Part shown: in pieces, positions 16,643 to 24,198 of the stretch | How positions within the stretch are numbered: position 1 is the stretch's first letter | Layout of the letters: each line of letters begins with the position of its first letter | DNA from: Desulforapulum autotrophicum HRM2 | GTDB lineage: Bacteria; Desulfobacterota; Desulfobacteria; Desulfobacterales; Desulfobacteraceae | Direction: 5' to 3' | Assembly (NCBI RefSeq): GCF_000020365.1 | Contig: NC_012108.1 | Coordinates: 806,001 to 870,000 of the forward strand | Length of the DNA: 64,000 nucleotides | Made by a program: the position numbers and the translations under genes | The notes under the pieces: generated by a model | Told to the model about the DNA's origin: nothing | The model's database searches: none | Seen by the model: the letters and a program-made list of their open reading frames with translations, nothing else

Positions 16643-17305
16643 ATGCCTGCAAGAATTAACGAAAAATATATCATAAAGCAATTATGCACTGCAGTGGCCG
16701 CCATGGACGAAACAGCCACTATATCATGGGCGGTCAAGGCATCTGAAAAGAAGATAAATCTCCATCTGCTTGTCCATGACGGTCTTTGTAAAGGGCTTGA
16801 AATTGTAAGTGAAAAATATGAAACAGGGGAATATATCTTACCTCAATTGGTTGATTTATCGAAATTGCTGGATACTACCATGAGTATTCTCAATTCCGGC
16901 GGCATACCTGCCCCGGATGTCCGCCAGCAGGTAATCGTCATGGGTGTGGTGGAAGGAGACATCCATGATATAGGAAAAAATATATTAAAATTGATGCTGA
17001 CACCTCTTGGCTTTCGGATAATTGATATGGGCCGAGATGTACCCATACCGCTTTTTGTACAAACTGCGATCAGAGAAAAAGCAGATATGATTTGCATTTC
17101 TTCAAGTCTCAGCACCACACTTCCGGGAATATCCCAGGTCATGAATCAGCTTAAAAGCAATGGTGTTAATGGTGATATCAAGTTGATTGTCGGAGGTGAC
17201 GCAGTATCAGACGCCTTTGCTGCCAGAATCGGCGCAGATGGCTATGCCCCTAATGCTGCCATGGGGGTAAAACTGATTAAATCATTGCTTACCGAAAACG
17301 ATTGA
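16643..17305 (+). CDS. Corrinoid (B12-binding) methyltransferase partner protein, MtaC/MtbC-like
   Basis: 220 residues from the ATG at 16643 (GGAG at 16631). An N-terminal helical cap domain (residues 1-85) is followed by a Rossmann-type B12 domain with GVVEGDIHDIGKN, the DxHxxG motif whose His is the lower cobalt ligand, then SSSLSTTLPG and VGGDAVSDAFAARIGADGYAPNA. Such proteins carry the methyl group between a substrate-specific methyltransferase and a methyltransfer acceptor. No MttB/MtaB partner is adjacent. An activase fragment of the BadF/BcrA type lies just downstream but is broken by the transposon. Confidence 0.88.
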   Translation: MPARINEKYIIKQLCTAVAAMDETATISWAVKASEKKINLHLLVHDGLCKGLEIVSEKYETGEYILPQLVDLSKLLDTTMSILNSGGIPAPDVRQQVIVMGVVEGDIHDIGKNILKLMLTPLGFRIIDMGRDVPIPLFVQTAIREKADMICISSSLSTTLPGISQVMNQLKSNGVNGDIKLIVGGDAVSDAFAARIGADGYAPNAAMGVKLIKSLLTEND

Positions 17306-17505
17306 TTCCTAAAAAAACATGGGTGTGTCAAACCTGTGTTGTTGTTGCTTTTGAAAACCTTGATTCTAAAGCCTGTTCCGTCTTATGTGGGTAGCCGGGT
17401 CCATAGACGATGAAGAACCATCAGCATTAGTACCGAAGAATAAAAAAGGGCCGCAGGTATGCTAAAAAGGGTCTCTTCCGAGGCTTGCCCCATTGTGTTT
17501 TCAGG
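17306..17505 (+). pseudogene. Left fragment of a 2-hydroxyacyl-CoA dehydratase-type activase interrupted by the transposon
   Basis: Just before the transposon, codons for AAGMLKRVSSEACPIVFSG lead into the insertion point. On the other side GGVANNPCM follows once the 6-bp target duplication is collapsed. Together they give the IVFSGGVANN motif of BadF/BcrA/HgdC ATPase activases. The activase part starts near 17446. Immediately upstream are 18 bp identical to the end of the M15 gene (agtaccgaagaataaaaa, 17431-17448), a junction scar. Nothing else was recognised in 17306-17430. Confidence 0.65.
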
Positions 17506-17530
17506 TGATAAGATGCAAATACTCTAACGC
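17506..17530 (+). repeat. Transposon left terminal inverted repeat
   Basis: Begins TGATAAGATGCAAATACTC. It matches the reverse complement of 22069-22093 with two mismatches over 25 bp. Confidence 0.9.
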
Positions 17531-17614
17531 TTTTTATCTGCCCTGTTTTTATAAAAAAGGCCTCAATAACATTTATAATCAGCTACTTGCATAGCATTGG
17601 CCCTAATCGTGTTT

Positions 17615-17634
17615 TCGCAAAATACTCTAACGCT
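17615..17634 (+). repeat. Left internal transposase-binding site
   Basis: TCGCAAAATACTCTAACGCT. It shares AATACTCTAACGC with the outer repeat and matches the right internal site (22033-22052, reverse complement) at 19 of 20 positions. Confidence 0.8.
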
Positions 17635-17743
17635 TCAAATAAATATCATTTTTTACAGTAGGTTAATGCTATTTTATAGCAGTGTTGCACGGAATGTGTA
17701 TTTCAAAAATCAGTCAATGAAGTTTGAGAAGTTGTAAACAAAA

Positions 17744-17777
17744 ATAGACCATTCGCTAAAAAAGCGTAATGGTCTAT
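17744..17777 (-). terminator. Terminator of the transposition operon
   Basis: ATAGACCATT pairs with AATGGTCTAT around an inner GCT/AGC stem. On the minus strand it is followed by TTTTTGTTT. It lies beyond the stop of the AAA+ ATPase gene. The rest of 17640-17901 is gene-free transposon end. Confidence 0.7.
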
Positions 17778-17901
17778 CCTGATTTAATTATCTTGTCCGA
17801 GGTATCTAATCTGGACGATCTAAAGTTTTAGAACAGCAAAATCAGTCCTTTCTGGCCTCACATTATTTCTTGGTGAAATTTTTCCATGTGCCTTATGTTC
17901 G

Positions 17902-18648
17902 TTATTGAGGAGGAAGATCAGAGAGAAATTCCAAGGCAAGATTGATGTCAACAAAGGTGTATTTCAACTCCTTTGCTCTGTCCCTGCAGTCTGTACAAAT
18001 TTCTCTGAATTTTCTCATATCGCCTTTGGTCGTCATATAAATCTGTTCAATGGCCTCCTGTTCAATATCCTTGTACTCGACAATGAAATCTTCTACCACA
18101 ATCGGGTATAGAATAAGCGTTTTCAAGCGGCTGAGGATGTCTGGATGCTCGCGGGTTAAAAAGGTCCTCACCTTTGGTAATCCTGCAAATACAATGGGAA
18201 CACCGGCATCGATAACCCTTTTGAGGTAGGGCCAGACCCGGGGATCAAGATCGTTTGCCTCGTCGATTAAAATAAAGCAGTTGGACAGACTGCATATCAT
18301 TTCCAAATATTGAGGGGTTCGCCGGTAGGTGGCGATTGTGTCGTAATTTAGCTTCTTTAAAATCGATGCCAGGGTTTCATGTATGTTGAACAGTGACTCC
18401 ACCCAGACGGCATGAAGTTTTTTCGGTTGCAGCAATTTCAAGAAACGGGTTTTACCCACGCCATAATCACCCTCGATCAAGACGCTCTGCCTACGATAGA
18501 TTCGGTTATATGTGGCCCCCAGATAAGAAATGCGGCGTTTGTCATTTATAAAATCTTCTTTTCGTTTCATGTCATATTTCTCCAGAAAACGCATACGGTG
18601 CCACATGGATTCTTCGATAATGGCTTTCACAATCGAGAATAAAAGCAT
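17902..18648 (-). CDS. TnsC/TniB-like AAA+ transposition ATPase
   Basis: 248 residues. Walker A LIEGDYGVGKTRFLKLL, Walker B NCFILIDEAND, and downstream sensor/arginine regions (IVFAGLPKVRTFLTREHPDILSRLKTLIL) match the TniB/TnsC/ExeA-type ATPase that links target choice to the transposase in Tn7, Tn5053 and Mu (MuB) systems. It is the last gene of the minus-strand operon and overlaps the transposase end by up to 77 bp. An internal ATG at 18606 (MWHRMRFLEKYD) would reduce the overlap and may be the true start. Confidence 0.88.
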   Translation of the reverse strand: MLLFSIVKAIIEESMWHRMRFLEKYDMKRKEDFINDKRRISYLGATYNRIYRRQSVLIEGDYGVGKTRFLKLLQPKKLHAVWVESLFNIHETLASILKKLNYDTIATYRRTPQYLEMICSLSNCFILIDEANDLDPRVWPYLKRVIDAGVPIVFAGLPKVRTFLTREHPDILSRLKTLILYPIVVEDFIVEYKDIEQEAIEQIYMTTKGDMRKFREICTDCRDRAKELKYTFVDINLALEFLSDLPPQ

Positions 18649-20260
18649 TGAACAGCACTGCCCCTTTTATATTCGTGGGTTGCTGCATCTTTTTTATATA
18701 GGTGGTGTATCTTTTCTGGTTATGCTGAAGGATTTGCTTTGCCATGGGCATGGAAAGACCTTTTTTATAATTTTTAATCAGGAGGGGCCGATCGACGACC
18801 ATGCTGTTGTGCTCCAAAAAGGCGATGATCTGATCCAGCTCATTTTTGTCCGGCAATATGGTCAATACTTTTAACGGCTTTTCAAAGGGCTTTCGGGCAA
18901 GGGCTTCTCCCCAAAAAATACCATCCTCCCTGGGCTCAAAAAGGAAAAGCTTGTCATTGTATCTGGATATCTGAACGGGTGTACTTTTATGGGAGCTGAA
19001 CTTGTCTACACCCATGGTCACATAGTAATCCTGATTTTCAAATCTGATGGTCTTCTGCTTTGATACCGTGGCTTTTGTTTTTCTAAATCCATATTTCATG
19101 TGCTCCTTGACCTGATCAGTACAAAAGGTCAGTGTGCTGGTAAATGTTTTAAAAAAGTCTGTGAGCTTTTTATCCGGCACCCAGGCACTGACTTTTCCTT
19201 TTTCAGAGAAATAGTGGCGTGTACAGTTGTGTTCATGGCGATATTTCTCCATAAGTGAGCTTGTTTTTAACTCATCCAAATTTATATCAAGGAGGGTAAC
19301 GGTGATTTTTTCTTGTTTTCCTTTTTTGAAGATGTACCCGGGCTCTGTCTTTACGATCCTTTTTTCAAACGCCTTGATGATTCGGATTTCAAAATTATGA
19401 AGGCTGCGGTGGGATGATTCCAGGTGAGCCTTATCCTTGGGAGCATGGATCCTTGAGAAATCAGGTTCCATATAAAACCCGTTCGGGGTGGAATGTTTCA
19501 AATTCAAGTCGTTGATGGGGCGCTTAAGATTTAAAAAGCCCTTGGCATTATCCGGCCGGATACGAATCTTTTTTTGGGGAAATGGCCTATCCAGTAAAAA
19601 TTTGGTGAACAGGTTCACGGAGTTCCAACTGCTTTCGGAAAAATACGCATCCAGGACAAACATATAACGAGAGCCCGTATCATAAAATTCTATGACCTGG
19701 GGCTTTTGCCAATGACCCTTGTCGTTTCTGATCTTAAAATATCTAAAAATACAGCCATCCATCTGGATCAGATCAAACACCGGTTCTGGTTTAAAACTAT
19801 TTTTGACCGGAATATCGTCCTCGAAATCTGGTTTATTCAAATATGATTTGAGGTTTTCACGGTAAACACAGTGCCTGAGGGCATGGATGGAGATCCTCTT
19901 TTTGAACTCTTTCTCAAGCCAGTGGTGATAATTTTTAATGGTTCTTGCCTTATGGGTAATAAAGATGAACCGTTGGCTTGACGGATCACACGACTCTTTT
20001 ACCATTTCTATAAAACGTCTGCGGACCTGTTCGGAGAAAGAACGGGGACGTCCACTGCACTTGCGGCCCTCCATGACCTTCTTTTCCACAAGTAGGAGTG
20101 GCCCCGGAATAATGCCGGTTTTTTGATATTGATCTTTGTAATATTTTTTACTTGCTCGTTTGGCCGAGCCTTTTTTGTTCATGATCTTTTTATGGAGCAA
20201 AAGATTGAAACGGTCATCAAGCGTCAGAGTAGGTATGACCTTCAGGTTATCCGTGTCCAT
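18572..20260 (-). CDS. DDE transposase, TnsB/TniA/MuA-like
   Basis: 562 residues. An N-terminal helical DNA-binding part (residues ~1-150) precedes an RNase H-fold integrase core with catalytic acids in LIQMDGCIFRY, IRIRPDNAKGF and APKDKAHLESSHRSLHNFEIR (D, D, E). A Mu-type beta-barrel domain (ISRYNDKLFLFEPREDG) and a C-terminal tail that would contact the ATPase follow. It should bind the four end sites and carry out strand transfer. Unlike Tn7 there is no TnsA endonuclease, so a replicative (cointegrate) pathway is expected from family knowledge. Confidence 0.9.
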   Translation of the reverse strand: MDTDNLKVIPTLTLDDRFNLLLHKKIMNKKGSAKRASKKYYKDQYQKTGIIPGPLLLVEKKVMEGRKCSGRPRSFSEQVRRRFIEMVKESCDPSSQRFIFITHKARTIKNYHHWLEKEFKKRISIHALRHCVYRENLKSYLNKPDFEDDIPVKNSFKPEPVFDLIQMDGCIFRYFKIRNDKGHWQKPQVIEFYDTGSRYMFVLDAYFSESSWNSVNLFTKFLLDRPFPQKKIRIRPDNAKGFLNLKRPINDLNLKHSTPNGFYMEPDFSRIHAPKDKAHLESSHRSLHNFEIRIIKAFEKRIVKTEPGYIFKKGKQEKITVTLLDINLDELKTSSLMEKYRHEHNCTRHYFSEKGKVSAWVPDKKLTDFFKTFTSTLTFCTDQVKEHMKYGFRKTKATVSKQKTIRFENQDYYVTMGVDKFSSHKSTPVQISRYNDKLFLFEPREDGIFWGEALARKPFEKPLKVLTILPDKNELDQIIAFLEHNSMVVDRPLLIKNYKKGLSMPMAKQILQHNQKRYTTYIKKMQQPTNIKGAVLFNAFILDCESHYRRIHVAPYAFSGEI

Positions 20261-20828
20261 TGCCGTTCTCCCTTGTCAATATTTTTTCCCGAATGACCCG
20301 GTTCCACAATAGCCCAGCCTGGCGAGATGTCTTTTGCCAGTGATCCTGTTGGGCCAGTCGAACCTGGTCAAGCATTGCCTGGACAGCATCCATATAGGCT
20401 TTGCTGACCTGATCGGTTAAATCCACAGGTTCGTCTTTACTGCCGGTGTCGTTTTCTTTTGCGGAATCAATGAACTGTTTGATGTTTGGTGCGGTTATCT
20501 CCATGGCGGTTTTTAAAAATGCCTTCCATATTTTACGCTGTTCGATGGGATCCAATGGGGCCAGGGGGCGCACCTGGGATTCATTGTTGGGAAGAATGTC
20601 TCCAATTGGAGACAGATTGTTGATAACCTTATAGGATTCTATCAGGCGATAAGCTTGGGCTCTGCCCATATCCCAGCGCACTCTGGCATAAGTTTCAAAA
20701 CTACTGAAAAGATTGAGTTTATACAGCCGGGTATCTTTTATCTCTTTCAGAGCTTTGCCTATTTCATGGAAACGACTCTGATTACGGGCAATAAGATTCT
20801 CCAGACGGGTCAACCGATCCTGTTCCAT
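20247..20828 (-). CDS. HTH (ParB/DUF3102-like) DNA-binding accessory protein
   Basis: 193 residues. ARNQSRFHEIGKALKEIKDTRLYK, then FETYARVRWDMGRAQAYRLIESYKVINNLS and RPLAPLDPIEQRKIWKAFLKTA, is the layout of small phage and plasmid DNA-binding proteins in which an HTH recognises a defined site. It is not TniQ/TnsD. Its position in the operon directly before the transposase, overlapping by 14 bp, makes it a candidate target-site selector or regulator; this role is inferred. Confidence 0.7.
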   Translation of the reverse strand: MEQDRLTRLENLIARNQSRFHEIGKALKEIKDTRLYKLNLFSSFETYARVRWDMGRAQAYRLIESYKVINNLSPIGDILPNNESQVRPLAPLDPIEQRKIWKAFLKTAMEITAPNIKQFIDSAKENDTGSKDEPVDLTDQVSKAYMDAVQAMLDQVRLAQQDHWQKTSRQAGLLWNRVIREKILTRENGNGHG

Positions 20829-21199
20829 TATCCTAATCCTCCCGGCATGGTCTGGCCGATGCCTCCGATAAAATTTTGCAACCCCTGTCTGGCATCTTTG
20901 TTCTGATTCGGAACTTTGACCATCAGGCGTTTTAAGAACAGAACGCTCTCTTTAAACCCGATTCTCTGAACAGTCATCACAAGATCGATGGTGTTGAAGT
21001 TTTTTTCACATCGAAAGCACCGGGCCAGGTTGGTGGCTGGGTTTATGGCTGTCTGGAATTCATTACAGATCGGGCACAGAAAACGGAAAAAGCCTTCACT
21101 GATTTTTGATGGCATTTCCAGTTGCTCCCTTATCAACATCTCCACAGGGATAAAATTTCTTAATTCAAACAACTCTTGGGATGAAAATTTTTTTGGCAT
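20828..21199 (-). CDS. Stand-alone CHC2-like primase zinc-finger protein
   Basis: 123 residues, first gene of the operon. RFLCPICNEFQTAINPATNLARCFRCEKNFNTIDLVMTVQRIGFKESVLFLKRL follows the DnaG CHC2 pattern (CPxx...t...F....FxCG..gn.idlv....g..f.eav..L), with four Cys rather than Cys3His. No TOPRIM polymerase domain is attached. Its stop overlaps the next start by one base. Primase-type zinc ribbons bind single-stranded DNA, so it may act at the transposition intermediate; that is inference. Confidence 0.75.
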   Translation of the reverse strand: MPKKFSSQELFELRNFIPVEMLIREQLEMPSKISEGFFRFLCPICNEFQTAINPATNLARCFRCEKNFNTIDLVMTVQRIGFKESVLFLKRLMVKVPNQNKDARQGLQNFIGGIGQTMPGGLG

Positions 21200-21305
21200 G
21201 AGTCCTCACATTTGTCGGGGTTATCAAGGCACTTTGCCTTAAGCTCAAGGCAAGGTGTAAAAATCCTATTTTTAAACTACTATAATAGCCCCATCCTTGT
21301 CTGTT

Positions 21306-21490
21306 GTGTCTTAAACACCCTTATGTATTAGTCTGTTCGTATCTCCTTTATTTACAGAGGTTTAGGTTAATGATGCGTCTTAAAACCCTAAGTCGATTAC
21401 TTTGTTGGGATATCAATGAATTACAGTTGGTTAAGTCTATGATGCGTCTTGAAACTCCGATTCGATTAGTCGAGGTTTTTATCCATAAAC
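21306..21490. repeat. Three degenerate tandem repeats, exact 69-bp period
   Basis: Units begin at 21306, 21375 and 21444 (GYGTCTTRAAA...ATTA). Units 1 and 2 align over 69 bp without gaps at roughly two-thirds identity, and the third is partial. 69 bp equals 23 codons; on the minus strand units 2 and 3 read as a 23-residue repeat (NRLRVLRRIIDL type), but unit 1 has stops. A run of nine C follows. It lies in the 300-bp gap between the two divergently spaced minus-strand genes of the transposon. Confidence 0.7.
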
Positions 21491-21499
21491 ACCCCCCCC

Positions 21500-21898
21500 C
21501 TATCTGAACGCAGTTTTTGAATCGTATGACTGATTCAGAATCTGCCAAGCTACATATTGGATGACGATCATATTTCTTGTTCCATACTCGTTTTCTAAAA
21601 TTTCATATGGCAATACGGGCTTTGCCAGGCAGTTGGGCGGGGGGTGTTCATGGGGAGGTATGCTGGATTTAAATTCCTTAGAAGATTCTTCCTCAATCTT
21701 TTCTAATTTTTTACCCAGATAGTTATTTTTAAAATATTCACCGTTTTTTTTGTTCCATTTTTGACAGTTTCTTCGGTGCTGTTCAGTTTTGCAGGCAGAC
21801 CTTCCACATGTTGTCTGTCGTCCTTTTTGGCGGACATCCGGCTTAAACCATTTGCGGCAAATACAGCAGGGGCGTTTTCCACTTGAACTTTTTGCCAT
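21500..21898 (-). CDS. Transposon-associated zinc-finger protein
   Basis: 132 residues. The N-terminus CCICRKWFKPDVRQKGRQTTCGRSACKTEQHRR is a four-Cys zinc finger followed by a basic stretch; the C-terminus (LPYEILENEYGTRNMIVIQYVAWQIL) is a conserved-looking helical region. Proteins of this build (C..CxxWFxPDxRxxxRQxTC) occur repeatedly next to IS21/Tn-type genes in Desulfobacterota and Myxococcota, as I recall the family. Function unknown. It sits closest to the right end and is separated from the operon by the tandem repeat. Confidence 0.7.
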   Translation of the reverse strand: MAKSSSGKRPCCICRKWFKPDVRQKGRQTTCGRSACKTEQHRRNCQKWNKKNGEYFKNNYLGKKLEKIEEESSKEFKSSIPPHEHPPPNCLAKPVLPYEILENEYGTRNMIVIQYVAWQILNQSYDSKTAFR

Positions 21899-21963
21899 TA
21901 TATTTTCTCCAAATTTAAATCTGGATGAAAATATAGCCCTAAAAATTGATTTTGTCGTAAAAG

Positions 21964-21991
21964 CGGCGGGGTAAGCGGGGTATGATTTATT
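21964..21991 (-). repeat. 28-bp segment shared (inverted) with the 768-bp direct repeats
   Basis: The reverse complement of this segment matches 14723-14750 and 22939-22966 at about 26 of 28 positions. It includes AATAAATCATA and GCTTACCCCGCCG. It lies inside the transposon right end. Confidence 0.7.
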
Positions 21992-22032
21992 TTCTATTTG
22001 GCGGGGTATTTGCGGCGGGCTGCCCTAATCAT

Positions 22033-22052
22033 AGCGTTATAGTATTTTGCGA
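22033..22052 (-). repeat. Right internal transposase-binding site
   Basis: AGCGTTATAGTATTTTGCGA, the reverse complement of the left internal site with one difference. It is ~17 bp from the outer repeat, against ~84 bp on the left, so the ends are asymmetric as in Tn7. Confidence 0.8.
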
Positions 22053-22068
22053 ACGATTTGGGGGGTAG

Positions 22069-22093
22069 GCGTTAGAGTATTCGCATCTTAACA
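22069..22093 (-). repeat. Transposon right terminal inverted repeat
   Basis: Ends ...GCATCTTAACA. It is the reverse complement of 17506-17530 with two differences, followed by the duplicated TTCAGG (22094-22099). Confidence 0.9.
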
Positions 22094-22334
22094 TTCAGGC
22101 GGCGTGGCAAACAACCCATGCATGTGCAGCCTGCTTGAAGATATAGTTCAAAGAAAAATCCTTGTTCCAGATGAACCACAGATGGTTGGAGCCTTTGCTT
22201 TGCGTCAATTTAAGCTCGAAACATCGGGAAAGGAAAAATTCAACTCTAAGACGAGATTGGGGAAAAGGACAGTTTCCGCACAGAAATTAACCAATGAGGC
22301 GTTCCACTCGGTGAAAAGGAGAGAGCGTCACTAA
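22094..22334 (+). pseudogene. Right fragment of the interrupted activase
   Basis: Reads GGVANNPCMCSLLEDIVQRKILVPDEPQMVGAFA, matching the C-terminal GGVAxN...E..l...i.vP.ePqmvGAlGAAl of BadF/BcrA/HgdC-type ATPase activases. The final GAlGAAL part is altered and the frame runs on for ~40 unrelated residues to a stop at 22334, where the direct repeat begins. The N-terminal ATPase domains are absent from the window. Confidence 0.65.
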
Positions 22335-23102
22335 TCCGCGTTCAACGGAAGAGCTGTCGCGGTCGGTTCACGCTGGTCACTTCACGCATACGGATCCGCA
22401 ATAGATATCAATCCTGTGCAAAACCCGTTCATTGACATATCTGAAGATGGAACAGCACTGATCAGCCCGGTGAAAAGTGCGCATTATTCAGTTAATCGTC
22501 TGAATCATCGTCCGGGTAAGCCAAGACGGCAGGGCATGGCTGAGGATGTTGTTGATTTGTTTGCGGAGCACGGATTTTTCGTTTGGGGCGGATATTGGAA
22601 CTATCCGGTTGACTATCAGCATTTTCAGGTTGGCCCCCGTTCTTTTGTCGAGGCGCTGGTCGCTATGGAGCCGGAAGAGGGGGAAAAGTTGCTAAATCGG
22701 TTTATTGACATGTACAGAAATTGCCGCAAAATCAACCGTTCTGAATATGATTTGGTAAAAGTACGGGCCGAATGCATCGATGTCGTCTTAGCCGGCATGT
22801 CGGAATTCGTCATAAGTACCGAAGAATAAAAATGCGTTGCCAAAGAAAAATATTACAGAAACGGTGATATCAGGTGTTCTCAGGTATTATGTGCGCCGAG
22901 CATCGGCCTGATAGCCTGTGGCTATGCCAATTAAAATCAATAAATCATATCCAGCTTACCCCGCCGTTCTCCCATTTCCGATTCACATACTTTTAATTCT
23001 TGATGTTTACTCTTTTGGAAGATTGCTCCATAATGGCGGCTTTGAAAATTAATGGCAATATTAAGGGGACGTCCATTTACAGGACACACAGACCATGCAT
23101 AT
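22335..23102 (+). repeat. Direct repeat, copy 2, with truncated M15 peptidase
   Basis: Copy of 14119-14886 at constant offset 8216. It carries codons 132-295 of the M15 peptidase without promoter or export signal, ending at 22829. All three metal ligands are kept, but there is no authentic start, so it is a gene fragment. The right end reaches just into the first codons of the YkgJ gene. Confidence 0.92.
22416..22829 (+). pseudogene. Truncated duplicate of M15 peptidase
   Basis: Sequence equal to the C-terminal 137 residues of the intact gene at 13726-14613, preceded in frame by a further ~27 duplicated codons back to 22335. No ribosome site or signal peptide is present. Confidence 0.85.
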
Positions 23103-23676
23103 GAAAGAAAAAATACCGGGGCTTGGCAAAATATATTCAGATTTTGTTGAAAGCACCGGGGAATTTAAAAAAGATGCCTCCTGTTCAAAGGGTTGCGGGT
23201 TCTGCTGTAAAGAGGCCGGCAGCATAGATATTACCACCTTAGAAGGCCTTGTCATCCGTCAGGCCATGAAGGACTTTTCAAGATCCCGCCAGAAAAGTTT
23301 GACCAAAAGTTTCCAGCAGGAAATTAAAAAAAGGGAAAAAGGGCTCACGGTTCCCTGTCCCTTTTTGATGAAGAACAATGCCTGCATGATTTACGAGGTC
23401 AGACCTTTTTCCTGCCGCAGGATCTATTCCATCCATGTATGCACCCAGGAAAATCCCCCGGCAGTGAATCGCCAGGCCATGGAAGTCGCGGACCAATCCA
23501 TTAAAGCCCTGCAGCAACTTGATAATACCGGATATTCCGGACATCTCTCCTATATCCTCTATATGCTTTCGATTCCCGCCTTTATGGAGGTTTATGAAAC
23601 AGGCGGTTTCAAACCCCAGGAGGTCATGGCGTTTGGAAAATCCCATAAGATTGTCATTAATAATATGATGGGGTAA
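23095..23676 (+). CDS. YkgJ-family cysteine-cluster protein
   Basis: 193 residues. The family's metal cluster ligands are in CSKGCGFCCKEAG and in CPFLMKNNACMIYEVRPFSCRRIYSIHVC, the CxxxCxxCC...CPfL....C.IYe.RP..CR pattern that binds zinc or an iron-sulfur cluster. Function is unsettled for the family. The start lies inside the end of direct-repeat copy 2, so its present 5' region is a product of the rearrangement. A second, distinct YkgJ protein is encoded at 54194-54898. Confidence 0.85.
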   Translation: MHMKEKIPGLGKIYSDFVESTGEFKKDASCSKGCGFCCKEAGSIDITTLEGLVIRQAMKDFSRSRQKSLTKSFQQEIKKREKGLTVPCPFLMKNNACMIYEVRPFSCRRIYSIHVCTQENPPAVNRQAMEVADQSIKALQQLDNTGYSGHLSYILYMLSIPAFMEVYETGGFKPQEVMAFGKSHKIVINNMMG

Positions 23677-23759
23677 GGGACTCGGAAAAATTAAAATCCA
23701 GCACCCTATTGGTGTATTTTAAAATTTCTGAGCCCCTAAGGCACGAAGGCATGGTGATC

Positions 23760-24107
23760 TCAACTACCCATATTTCCAGCACACTTAACGCACAGTTCGG
23801 TTTCAGGCAAGATCATTAATCTTGCAAATGGAATCGGCTCTTCACATGCGCTGCACAAGCCGAAATCAGGGGAACCAATCCTGGCAAGCGCGCGTTCCAG
23901 CTTTGACAGTGTGATTCTGGCTCTTTTTAAAGCGGCTTCATTCATACTTTTACTGTTGATTGCTTCCATGCGGGTGAGCCGACCAATGGCGTTATCCGGG
24001 GAAACCGGCTTTATCAGCAGTTCATAGGACTCGATAGTCTTTTTTATCGGTTTCAGTTTCTCTTTGATATTTTCTTTCAGTTTTAATCTTTGTTGGTTTT
24101 CCATCAT
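23760..24107 (-). CDS. DksA/TraR-family zinc-finger protein
   Basis: 115 residues. An N-terminal coiled coil (~residues 1-75) ends in RIGSPDFGLCSACEEPIPFARLMILPETELCVKCA, the DksA/TraR CxxC...CxxC zinc finger with the GxYGxCxxCGxxIPxxRL signature. Family members enter the RNA polymerase secondary channel and modulate initiation. This one is shorter than DksA and lacks the DxxDxA tip in canonical form, so it is better described as TraR/DksA-like. Confidence 0.88.
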   Translation of the reverse strand: MMENQQRLKLKENIKEKLKPIKKTIESYELLIKPVSPDNAIGRLTRMEAINSKSMNEAALKRARITLSKLERALARIGSPDFGLCSACEEPIPFARLMILPETELCVKCAGNMGS

Positions 24108-24198
24108 ATCGTCTTTTGTTAAATGGTTATTGCAATTGTTGAGGTGAAGTATGAACTACTGCAAATTTGCCTTTTTTTCCACAACCCTGGGCTGTGAT

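Larger units (their letters stand above)
17506..22093. mobile_element. Complete 4,588-bp Tn7/Mu-like transposon with 6-bp target duplication
   Basis: Both ends begin 5'-TG and share a 25-bp inverted repeat (TGwTAAGATGCrAATACTC then TAACGC, two mismatches). TTCAGG is duplicated at 17500-17505 and 22094-22099. Each end has a second inner copy of the binding motif. The genes, mostly one minus-strand operon, are: a CHC2-type zinc protein, an HTH protein, a DDE transposase and an AAA+ ATPase, plus a separate zinc-finger protein. No TnsA, TniQ/TnsD, resolvase or Cas gene was found. Confidence 0.9.

Noticed and set aside
21306-21490. Possible mini-CRISPR array in the transposon
   Set aside because: The 'spacers' are as similar to each other as the 'repeats', the period is 69 bp, and no cas gene is present; it is a degenerate tandem repeat.
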